Assembly: GCF_963675165.1 (NCBI RefSeq)
Contig: NC_087380.1
Coordinates: 1,727,803 to 1,791,802 of the forward strand
Direction: 5' to 3'
Length of the DNA stretch: 64,000 nucleotides
From: Halichondria panicea
Lineage: Eukaryota; Porifera; Demospongiae; Suberitida; Halichondriidae
The position numbers were made by a program, and so were the translations under genes. The notes beneath the pieces are model-generated. The model searched no databases. It worked only from the letters and a program-made list of their open reading frames with translations, and had not been told where the DNA came from. Of this stretch, positions 30,529 through 41,284 are shown piece after piece; position 1 is the first letter of the stretch; each line of letters begins with the position of its first letter.

Positions 30529-31558
30529 GATTACAAGACCCACTCCAGTCTCCACTAGCCTGACAAATCCTGGTCTGATCTCTACTCAGTGTGTAGCCAG
30601 GGTTACAGCTGTAGGTATAGCAGTGCTTTGGTAGGTAGTCCCTTCTGTTGTCATGATTCCTCCATTGTTAGGAATATTCAATGAGCCACAATTAACAACT
30701 GAAAGGAACATATACATGAGAGGAATAAGATTGTCAGTCATGATTATTGTTACGTTTACAAGTGATGTCCTCTCCACTCCATGTCTGTCAGACTGACAGG
30801 TCCTATAGTCCATGGTAATGGATGAGAACAATTGGTACCCAGTGACAATACAGCTGTGTGTAGCTACGGCTCCCTGCAGTATAGGGGTGGTAACTGGATT
30901 GTAGCTGATCGCTCCATTGATGTAGTCTAGCCACGCCCTCCCCAACTTTGTATAGGCTGGAATTCGAGACTACCATTGATGAGGGTGAGCTCAGTCAGGA
31001 CAGATAACTGTGGGGGTACTCACTTGACATCAGTTCAACAACACTTTACACACAAAGTCATGCACCCCTCACCAGTGCAGACAGGAATCTTCAGCGCTCC
31101 ATCCAGAAGCAGCACAAGTCCTCACTATCAGTCCAGTTGACTGGTGTATATACAGTGGCGTAGGAAGGAGGGGCTCCAGGGGCTGGAGCCCCCCATCTCT
31201 CCAGGTTATTAGGTAGAATCAAGCTGCACTCCGTAGATAGGCACACTTTTCCCCATTCAAAACACTATATAGAGCCCCCATTGAGAAATTCCTTCCTACG
31301 CCACTGATATAGGTAGCCATAGACCCCTCAGCTCTGGGGATGGTGGTGTCACTGTACACCACTCCTCCATTGGCTGAGATGGTGAGGTCTGGACAAGCCA
31401 CTGTAACTGAGAACAATGTATCATCATGCAGATCGAGGATATAAACGTCTTCTACATAAAAAATATTCTGTAAAAGATTGTATGAACTCACTGAAAGTCT
31501 GCAGAAACTCAAGTGACTGACAGACGTACTTGCTGGCTGCTACTTTGAAGGAAACATC
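30529..31558 (-). pseudogene. Receptor fragment D: signal exon and three CCP exons, no TM or tail
   Basis: Minus strand: signal exon near 31558 (MFPSK then a stop codon, compare MFPSRL in receptor C); CCP exon about 31400-31085, split by a MITE; CCP about 30945-30762 (ISYNPVTTP, THSC, TGYQ); CCP about 30700-30529 (TTEGTTYQST). As in receptor E, the Ig-like N-domain exon is absent and the signal is followed directly by CCPs. No TM or tail exons follow; UHRF1-like RING exons come next on the same strand. Pseudogene by nonsense, insertion and truncation. Confidence 0.75.
31153..31306. mobile_element. MITE inserted in a CCP exon
   Basis: 154 bp with inverted ends CAGTGGCGTAGGAAGGA / TCCTTCCTACGCCACTG. 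Flanks ATATA (31148-31152, 31307-31311) form a possible 5 bp target duplication. The uninterrupted exon is seen at 37847-38030. Confidence 0.8.
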
Positions 31559-32089
31559 TTCAAGTTATACCTGTATAATTTTTATAGCTATAAAAGTCTT
31601 TTAAGCTACAGGCATAAAGATGTTGCAATAATCATATATAGCTAATTATGCTCTATTTAGTAGCTCTTCTGCAACTCTATAAGCTGGCTATTTGCTATTT
31701 ATAAGCACATGCAAAATATATCTGCATATATTCACTGAAAGCTATAGCCTCCCCTTCACAAGGCCCATCTTCAGTGCGGCCTGGAATCGAGGCTAATTGC
31801 AATGCAAACTCGTAAAATAGCACATGTGTTGTTAACGATCTTTACCGCATGAAAAACCGCTTCATTAATAAACACAAAATTACAAAAATTTAATGCAAAA
31901 ATGTTTCAACATACAACAAGAACTCAACTACAGGAAATTAAAACTATCAAATGAAACTCCTATCCTCTAAAAAAACGGACTGCTACGAAAACATAAAACA
32001 TAATAGCATAAAATAATAGCATAGCGATACCATTTCATAGAAGCTATATATATTTATTTCTACCAAAAAATTGTGAGCTAGTAAGAGAG
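31559..32089. other. Spacer between receptor D and SH2 fragment
   Basis: AT-rich and without genes. About 31870-32089 is nearly identical to 38350-38557, which marks the tandem duplication of the SH2 segment. Confidence 0.6.
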
Positions 32090-33240
32090 CTAAGGAGAAT
32101 TTATAGGATATTTTAGGGTGGTAGTGAGTCCATGGTTATGCTGCTCTAAAGAGTGCTCCTTGTAGCGAAGGATCAGCTCCTCCAGGGAATTTGAAGTGCA
32201 TGGCACAGAGAAACCAAATTTATCATTGAGAGTGACCACCTTCAAGTGCTTGAGGCCATCATACCTGTAGTGTGAGGAGTATAATACGCACACAGTGAGA
32301 CATGTACAGAGACTATATAATTATTGTCAACATGCACAATCTTTACAGAGGTGGTCTCTTTAGGAAGGTCAATAGTGTGAGCATTGTAGGGACATGAAGT
32401 ACAAAGTGGTTCTGGAGTATCGGTAAGCTAAAGCTTTAAACTTACACAATGTCAATGCTGTGAGTATGCAGCTCTCCTTGTGACATCAACCGTTGCTTGG
32501 CAGCAGGTCAACAAAGAAAGGTACCATTCTTTTTGGTCTTCAACATCTCACCAGCCTTGACTCTATATAAGAGAGCAGAACAATAACAAAGTTAAATGCA
32601 CATCACACATATATTTAATAAGCTCACCTGTCCACTTCACAATACCAGGTCTCCTTTCTCAAGTGAGGATTGTCGGGGGACAGCTGCAAAATAACAAACA
32701 CATCTCTCAAAAATTACACCCATACACAATCACATGCTTTCTACAATTAATTTAATGTACAATCATGGTACTATCGATCGTGTACTAATCCTATGACTTA
32801 TGCACCGGTACTGAGTTGTGTCTTTGATGCATGGGCCCCACGGGTGAGGGGGGTGGTCTGTCATCTCTCTCCGGTCTAGCACGAGGAGGCAGCTTGGGGA
32901 TTTTGTGAGGGAAGGTGCCACGGGGGGGGGGGTGGTTTTGGAGGGGGTGAGATTTGAGGGGACAAGAACTGTTTCTCTTGTTGTAGTGTCGGGGGTACCC
33001 TCCGACTGGGAGTGGGCGGGGATATAGGGAGGGTGGGGGACTCCGGGGATGGAGGAGTTTCAGATACCGTCTCTTGAGGGGAGACATGCATGGGCATAGA
33101 CTGCGTACTATCCCATAAATCCAATTTTTTTGATCACATAATAGACCAACACGAATTTTTTTATTGTACATGTACATCGTCCAAGCATAAGCCACTAAAA
33201 TCCCAATGGAGAACAAGTGTGTCTTATAGAGGTTCCCCAT
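32090..33240 (-). pseudogene. p85-like C-terminal SH2 fragment, copy 1
   Basis: Minus-strand exons: Pro-rich region about 33090-32800 (HKIPKLPPRARPERD, PPPSPVGPMHQRHNSVP); about 32685-32640 (LRKETWYCEVDR); about 32558-32457 (AGEMLKTKKNGTFLC, stop, PAAKQ); final exon about 32273-32090 (GLKHLKVVTLNDKFGFSVP, LEELILRYKEHSLEQHN, TLKYPINSP stop). The WY...AE/GEML..K.GTFL..R, GFGF/FGFSVP and LxxLxxxYxxxSLxQHN pattern is the C-terminal SH2 of PI3K regulatory subunits (p85), which binds pYxxM. A TGA at 32510-32508 replaces the codon of the phosphotyrosine-binding FLVR arginine (CGA in copy 2). 5' parts (SH3, BH, nSH2) are absent. Confidence 0.75.
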
Positions 33241-33285
33241 AAAAGGTTACGAAAACAACATGAATGCTATACAGTATAAAATGCG

Positions 33286-33785
33286 CTTGTCAAAGTAATG
33301 CCCCACCTCCCCCCTACCGGGGATAAGTGGGGATTAGTTGGGGATTAGACTTGAAGTTGCTCCCCTACCTAGGGGAATTAGACAGATCACCTGATGCATG
33401 CATTGGGTCAAAGGTCAATTAAAGATCACATGATGTCTGCCACACTCTTCCTTCCAACACATGCTGAATACAGTGGAGCAAAATTTACACCTGAGCAATC
33501 TCTGCCTTCTTGACTTCACTAGCTATAGGAGTATAGCTGTCAATATTTATATAGTAATTCTGATACTTCAAATAATCTGTTTATCTTCTCGCTAGAAACC
33601 ACGAAGAAATAGCTATAGTGTGATACAGGTCTAATCCCCACATCACCCCCATGCTGTACTAGGGGCTACCAGGGGATTAGACCAAATAACATGCTCAAAG
33701 GTAGGGGTATTAGATCAGGTGATTGGTCTAATCCCCACCTATCCCCGGTATGGGGGGGGGGTAGGGCATTAGATTGACAAGTGCA
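33286..33785. mobile_element. MITE-like element with inverted ends
   Basis: Left end CTTGTCAAAGTAATGCCCCAC and right end, inverted, CTTGTCAATCTAATGCCCTAC; inside, GGGGATTAGAC-type words recur in both orientations. About 500 bp. The paralogous spacer near 39770 lacks it. Confidence 0.6.
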
Positions 33786-34819
33786 TAATTATATGCATGC
33801 GCATGCTTTTTTAATGATCCTTATACGGACTACCTGTCATATCATTCTTTACGAGTTATGAATAATAAAATTCATGTACAAAAAGAATCAATGTAAACTA
33901 CAGATTCATACAATTGACAAACAGTCTGTGTTGTTATAGTGTCTACTTATTCTCTGTATTGAAGTCAGTGGGTGCATAAGCTGCACAGGCTGAGAGCTGG
34001 TAGTCAGCAAGAGGAGGGGGGCGTGGCTGGTCCACCACCTCATAGGCAGCCTCTTCCTGTAGTTTGTTCAACTCCTCGTAATCATGGGAGGGGAGATGAC
34101 TCATCACCACTGGGGGTAGTCTGTAAGAAATAGAATAGAATCCGTTATAATTATGACATGACAATAATGCACATATAAATACTGCTGTGCAGCAGGGGTA
34201 GAGTGATTGGTGTGTGTGTCGTTTGTGTGTTCATGTATGTGTGTGGACACAAAAATGAGCTGTTAGACACTTCCATGGAGGACTGATTTAACTGCTAATG
34301 AGACGTGGTTGAAAAAGAAATACATGTATAGGCTACTGGTACCTTAATATGTTACTATTATAAACGGGACTAATTTTAGCGAATTTGGGCAAATTATGTC
34401 TGCTCTAATAGTAAAACGAGGATTTTATCAAAATTTACTTTTTGAAAGTATGTTTTCTAATCGATCTAATATCATTCATTCCTCATAATAATTATGATAA
34501 TGTCGTTATGCTAAAAGTTATAGTTATTGTGTCCCTTATGTCAACGCACAGCTACTGAGCTTGATAATGAGTTTGATAATGAACCCCAGCTCTTGATCTA
34601 CAACCATACACATACAGCTACCATGCACATGTACTAACACTCACTGTGTTGGTTGGCTGCCTGTCCTCTCATCGCTTATGTCCTTGGATCCAGACCTCCG
34701 TTGCCTCCACATAACCAGCACTATTACGATCAGTACTAGCACAGCAATGGCCAAGACTCCAGCAACCACCCAACCAGCTGAAGCCACAGCAACAATATTG
34801 ACCACTACACCTGCACTCG

Positions 34820-34998
<179 letters not shown>

Positions 34999-36031
34999 TG
35001 AAGTAGTAGTGTAGGTTGAAGTTGACAAGTAAGCAAAAACAACACTAACACACATTCGATATGAAGCTAAAACAACATGCATGGTTATAGATAGCAAATG
35101 GATGCTATACTATAATTATTCTTCTCATAACAGAAGCACATTTCAACCCCACTCACCAGTAACCACGACACAATGTGTAGTGGTTGCCCCACTCTCCCTG
35201 GGCACTTGACAACAGTAGGTACCAGCTACTTCACTGGATCCCTCTGCCAGGTTCAGACTAATGGAGCTCACACCTCTTGACACATAGAATCCGTTTGTGT
35301 TTGAATCAGGAATGCTGACACCATTTGGTCCTCTCCACCCTCCAAGAACAGTGCTGCCATTGTTGTCTACCCATCTGCAGCAGGTGGATAGTTCAGTATG
35401 ACAGGTGAGGGCAGAGGAACCCTCTCCAATGGCTGCCAGTGATAAGCCAGAGTTGTTGGCAATATTATCCATTGATTTACTGCTCAAAGGAATAACTGAA
35501 AAAACGGAAGGTAAAAGCACATGTATGTGTATGGGTGTTAACTAGTCTTACAGTTGCACAATGGAGCTTCTCCTGACCACTCAGCAGTTGCTCCACACAT
35601 TCTACTGTCAGTACTACTTGGAGTGTATCCAGTGTTACAGGTGTAGGTAACAGTCATCATGAAGGTGGTTCCAGAGGATATGTCCACTGCTCCATTGGAG
35701 GGGTTAGTGAGGGGACCACAATCAACAACACATAAACAACAAAACATGAGTTATATTGTCGGCCATATTGAAACATTACGTTCACAAGCGATGGGTGATC
35801 AACTCCGTGCTCTGTTAGACTGACATATCCTAGTAGTAGTAGTGGATGAGGACAGTTGGTACCCAGTGACAGTACAGAAGTGTGTAGCCGTGGTTCCCTG
35901 CAGTCTGGGGGTGGAGGTTGGATTGTACACGATGATTCCATTGGCCAGTGCAGGGAGGTCAGAACAGATGGCTGTGAGAAATAGCCTGATACAATACCTT
36001 CAGTGTTGTGTCTTACCTGTACACACTGGTG

Positions 36032-37373
36032 TAGCCTCGATCCCAGGCCGATCCGTCTCTAATTGAACGCTAGGTCGCCTCCTTGGCCTGGTATTGATTG
36101 TATCTGGGCGTGACCGGAAACTGGTAAGTATCAGCTATGTGTACTGTAAAATCTTCAGTTTATCACAGTTGGCTAAAAATACAGCGATATAATGACACTA
36201 GAAATTAATACTGTGCACAGCAGTACTGCGTCCATAATAAATGCAGATGTTTAGAAGCGAAGATCTCAAACAAGAGCTTCCAGGAAGACTGAATAAATAC
36301 TGCGTTGGATATGCCTGCTAAGCCTTCAGGTGGCATAACAAAGATTGTGTGTTCACAGTGCATCAAGAGACAGTAGAATCCTGACGTCACTGGTCAGGAT
36401 AGCAACCACAAGTGTTGAAAGAGCCATTCCACGTCAGTAGTTTTAGTGCAGGTAGTTCTATAAGATCGGACCCTTGGGAAGGACACGAGTGGCACTGGGG
36501 CATCCTCTTTCAATGAGTTCACACCCATCAGCTAGGAGGAGTACGACGGGGGTTGGAGGGGAAGGTTCCATTTTGCTCCTGTATATAAATTAGTATGAAC
36601 TTAAATTCACCATTCCACTATACATTTTGTAACTCACAGTGATGGTCCACACAAACTAGCCACGATCCCAGGCCGCACTTCCTTGAAGGCCGGTGAAGGA
36701 GGCTAACACAACACCAGTGCCAGTGCCGTAATGTCATATCTTGATCCAGATACCAAGGATTGGGCTATAGGCTATAGTGTACAATTTCCAATGATGAAAG
36801 GGTATTATGGATTTATATCGCTCACCTTGACAATACCTTGACAATACATCCCAGGCCCAGCCACTTGTGGACACCCTGAGCATAGTATACAAGAGATCGA
36901 TGGCCAGAGTCTGAGGATAGACTCTACCAAGTGTATCTGGCAATCAATGGTCTAATCAAGCGCTTGTATTAAATTGTGTAGTCAATCAAAGGTAGCCACT
37001 GATAGCAGAAACTTGAGAACCTAGGTCTGTTCTTTCACAAGAGTGATGCTCCTTCTTCCTTCGCACAAGACAGCTCCTCACACTCTAGCTAGCTAAGCCT
37101 ATATCTATGACAAACTAAACTTGCAAAGAATAGACCTATCACACAGAGTTCTTGGTGATTTAACGGTGATTTTACGGAGTAAGTATGCTTACATACACTA
37201 TTAGTGTTCTATTCACTCCACCTTGCTCAGGTATTCGCTCTTTTTTAGCGAATACCTGAGCAACCACAGCAACCACAGCACATGCCCAGATACACGCCCA
37301 GATACAATCAATACCAGGCCGAGTAGGCGACCTAGCGTTCAATTAGAGACGGATCGGCCTGGGATCGAGGCTA
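36032..37373. mobile_element. Mutator-like non-autonomous element, copy 1 (inside a CCP exon)
   Basis: 1342 bp with ~80 bp terminal inverted repeats beginning TAGCCTCGATCCCAGG and an exact 9 bp duplication ACACTGGTG (36023-36031, 37374-37382). Long TIRs with 9 bp TSD fit the Mutator superfamily. Internal features: a hairpin at about 37225-37261 (arms GCTCAGGTATTCGCT) and a conserved 61-codon frame (36390-36205, minus) without recognised domains. No transposase. An almost identical copy lies inverted at 61905-63252. Confidence 0.9.
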
Positions 37374-38557
37374 ACACTGGTGCTGCACTCCAGCTCCCAC
37401 TAGCCTGACAACTTATCGTGGCTGATCCTGACCTTTGGTACCCAATATTGCAGGTGTAAGTGGCCATCTCTCCGAATTTTGTACCAGTAGAGCTGATCAT
37501 CATCCCATTGGTAATAGTGGGAGGGGAGCCACAGGAGACAGCTATAATACGATAAGTTTCTCAAAATACTGATATCTCAGACTTACGGTTACAAATGAGG
37601 GATGATCCACTCCACATTCTGGTTGACTGACAGGTCCTAGTGATAGTGGATGAGGACAGTTGATACCCAACGACAGTACAGAAGTGTATAGCCATGGTTC
37701 CCTGCAGTCTGGGGGTGGTGGTTGGATTGTAACTGATCCCTCCATTGACCAGTGCAGGGAGGTCAGGACAGATAGCTGCGTATATATATGGGTCCGGGTA
37801 CACACACTTGACATCAGTTCAACAGCACTTTACACACACCCCTCACCAGTACAGACAGGATTATATCCAGTACTCCATCCAGTGACAGTACAGGTCCTCA
37901 TCATCATTCCAGTTATCTGGTAGCCAATGGCACAGAAGTAGGTAGCTGTGGAGCCCTCAGCTCTGGGGATGGTGGTGTGACTGTACACCACTCTTCCATT
38001 GGCTGGGATGGTGAAGTCTGGACAAGCCACTGAGAACAATGTATCATCATGCAGGAGATATAAATCCTTTTCCTATTCTAATCTACATGCATGCAAATAA
38101 TTATAATTATTGTGTGATGAACTCACTCAAAGTCTGCAGAAACCCATGCAATTAATTAGGGACACATTTCCCAGTAGCCAGCTGAGAAATAATTTTGAAG
38201 GAAACATTCTTTATGCCTGTAGCTATAAGAGCTAATAGAGCATATTAAATAATGGTTGCATCTCTAGGCTAGCTATTTGCTACTTATATATGTATAATAT
38301 AATACTGAAAGCTATAGCATGCAAACTCAAATGTATAGAATTACAGAATTACAAAAATTTAATGCAAAAAATGTTTCAACATACAACAAGAACTCAACTA
38401 CAGGAAATCAAAAACTAACAACTGAAACTCCTATCCTTTAAAAAAAACGGACTGCTATGAAAACATAAAACATAATAGCATAAAATAATAGCATAGCGAT
38501 ACCATTTCATAGAAGCTATATTTATTTCTACCAACAAATTGTGAGCTAGTAAGAGAG

Positions 38558-39610
38558 CTAAGGAGAATTTATAGGATATTTTAGGGTGGTAGTGAGTCCA
38601 TGGTTATGCTGCTCTAAAGAGTGCTCCTTGTAGCGAAGGATCAGCTCCTCCAGGGAATTTGAAGTGCATGGCACAGAAAAACCAAACTTATCGTTGAGAG
38701 TGACCACCTTCAAGCTAGTGCTTGAGGCCATCACACCTGTAGCATGAGGAGTATAATACGCACACAGTGAGACATGTACAGAGACTATAAACACAATAAT
38801 AATAATGATATATGTACAATCTTTACAGCTAGAGGTACTAACTAGGTGGTCTCTTTAGAGAGAGGTCAGTGTGAGCATTGTGAGACATGAAGTACAAAGT
38901 GGTTCTGGAGTATCGGTAAGCTAAAGCTTTATAACTTACACAATGTCAATGCTGTGAGTATGTAGCTCTCCTTGTGCGGACATCAACTTTTGCTTAGCAG
39001 CAGGTCGACAAAGAAAGGTACCATTCTTTTTGGTCTTCAACATCTCAGCAAGCCTTGACTCTATAAGAGAGCAGAGAACAATAACAAATAGTTAAATGCA
39101 CATCACTAATAGGCTCACAATACCAGGTCTTTTTTCTCAAATAGTGAGCATTGTCAGGGGACAGCTGCAAAATAACAAACACATCTCGCAAAAATTACAC
39201 CCATACACAATCACAAGCTTTCTACAATTAATTTTAATGTACAATTCTAGTAAGTAGTCAAATCATGATACTATCGATCGTGTACTAATCCTATGCCTTA
39301 TGCACCGGTACTGAGTTGTGTCTTTGATGCATGGGCCCCACGGGTGAGGGGGGTGGTCTGTTATCTCTCTCTGGTCTAGCAGGAGGCAGCTTGGGGATTT
39401 TGTGAGGGAAGGTGCCCACGGGGGTCGGTTTTGGAGGGGGCAAATCTAAGCGGACAAGAACTGCTTCTCTTGTTGTAGTGTCGGGGGTACCCTCCGACTG
39501 GGAGTGGGCGGGGATAAGGGAGGGTGGGGGACTCGGGGATGGAGGAGTTTCGGATACCGTCTCTTGAGTGGAGACATGCATGGGGCATAGACTGCGTACT
39601 ATCCCACAAA
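38558..39610 (-). pseudogene. p85-like C-terminal SH2 fragment, copy 2
   Basis: Same exon series as 32090-33240. The second SH2 exon here is open through GTFLCRPAAKQ, so the FLVR-type Arg is retained; the last exon (FGFSVPCTSNSLEEL ... SLEQHN, stop 38558) is intact apart from a small insertion at its start. The first SH2 exon (WYC) has lost its last ~10 bases and its donor context. A Pro-rich exon at about 39581-39295 ends MHQRHNSVPVHK. Without the 5' part of a p85 gene this is a duplicated 3' fragment. Confidence 0.7.
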
Positions 39611-39931
39611 TGCAATTTTTTTTATCACATACATGTAATAGAATTTTTTATCGTACATGTACATTGTTTGGATGCTAGTTTTGTCCAGCCATAAGCCACT
39701 AAAATCCCAATAGAGAATAAGTGCCCTATATAGAGGTTCCCCATAAAACGTTACGAAAACAACATGAATGCCAAACATATGGATGCACAGATGATCCTTA
39801 TACCTGTTATTTATAATTCTTCATGAGTTATGAATAATAATAATTCATGTACATACAAAATCAATGTAAACTACTACGTTATACAGATTGAATTTCATAC
39901 AATTGACAAACAGTTTGTGTCGTTATAGTGT

Positions 39932-40815
39932 CTACTTGTTCTCTGTGTTCAAGTCAGTGAGTGCATAAGTTGCACAGGCTGAGAGCTGGTAGTCTGCAAG
40001 AGGAGGGGGGCGTGGCTGGTCCACCACCTCATAGGCAGCCTCCTCTTGTAGTTTGCTCAACTCTTTGTAATCATGGGAGGGGAGATGACTCATCACCACT
40101 GGGGGTAGGCTGCAGGAAATAGAACGAAATCCACTAAATTAAATCTGGCATGTAAAACATGTGTGCATTACAAATACACAAAACTGTGTAGCCACTATCA
40201 GTTATTTCAACACAATGCACTCATTCTGTTGTTTGCAATTAGATGCTAGTTTTGTTGTCAATGTCCTTTGACCCAGACCTCCGCTGTCTCCATACCCACT
40301 ATAACTACTGCAATAGTCACAACCACAACTCCAGCAACCACTCCCCCAGCTACAGCACCAACATTCACAGCTTCACTTGAGGAGGTTGTCCGATTAGTGA
40401 TGTCCTCAGGGCACTCTGGACTATTGAGGTTAGTAATGACAACTGGACAACTGTTAGTCACACTGAGGCCTGCACTCTGCACCACAGCGACTGGATCATT
40501 ATCAACCCACTGTTCCATTAGCCTAGCCAGTTGTATGGTGGATACACTCTCTGTTCCAGTGAGCACAGCTCGGTAGGTCACATGACTAGGGGAGTCATCA
40601 AAACAAACAATGAAGGGATTCAAAATAAGGGAATAGTTAAATCCACAGGCACACTGCATGGGTTTCAATGCCTTGTGTTAGACGGTTGGTGATGTCATCT
40701 GTTTTCATATCAGCGTCTTGTTCAGTGTACACTCTGCACTACTAGACACTCTATACCCTCCATCACAGCTCTGTGTGGCCACGGCTCCTTCTAGTCTGGG
40801 GTTCGAGTATTGTGA
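39932..40815 (-). pseudogene. Receptor fragment F: type I juxtamembrane/TM and tail joined to a CCP stub
   Basis: Minus strand: CCP stub about 40815-40745 (PRLEGAVATQSCDGGY); juxtamembrane domain about 40670-40380 (CACGFNYSLILNPFIVCFDD, LARLMEQWVDNDPVAVVQ); TM about 40370-40300 (GAVAGGVVAGVVVVTIAVVI) followed by a frameshift; tail exon about 40110-39932 with HDYKEL, AAYEVVDQPRPPP and DYQL. The upstream ectodomain is missing; at 40815-40850 the sequence switches to a plus-strand tetraspanin end, a rearrangement junction. Confidence 0.7.
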
Positions 40816-40848
40816 CTGCAGGTCTATGTGGTAGAGTGACGGGCTGGT

Positions 40849-40971
40849 AGGGATGAAGATGATGCAGCTGTAATAGGAACTGGGTTACTGATTGGTGTGG
40901 CTTGTGTTCTGGGTGCATGTGTGTTAGGCATTGCATTGGGTAAAGCAAACAGAAACTGGCTGTTCCTATAG
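40849..40971 (+). pseudogene. Tetraspanin 3' end fragment
   Basis: Plus strand reads DEDDAAVIGTGLLIGVACVL and then a variant of GVCCVLGKAN, matching the last ~40 residues of tetraspanin copies 2 and 4. The rest of the gene is absent. It abuts receptor fragment F head-on. Confidence 0.75.
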
Positions 40972-41284
40972 TAATTATATAATCTACCTTCTTTCTCGCT
41001 GATTGTTATTTCTGATGATATACGTGTATATATAGTGATACTATCTAATCTAATGTGAACTTTTTTTTATTTTACATCGTCAAGCCATGCATCAGTATGA
41101 GCCACAATGGAGAACAAGTGTGTCCTATATATAGAAGTTCCTCATAAAACCTTAGGAAGAAACATGTTTTTTATGATCCCCTTGCCGGTCATATTCTAAT
41201 TCATGTACATCAAAATCTAAACTATCATACAATTGACCGACAGTCTGTGTTGTTATAGTCTCTACTTGACAAATGTTTTCTGTG

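Noticed and set aside
30268..30558. Plus-strand 96-codon protein
   Set aside because: No domain, and the paralogous sequence near 46040-46310 breaks the frame; treated as spacer.
36205..36390. Transposase gene in the Mutator-like element
   Set aside because: The 61-codon frame has no DDE-type or zinc-finger signature and is far too short; the element looks non-autonomous.
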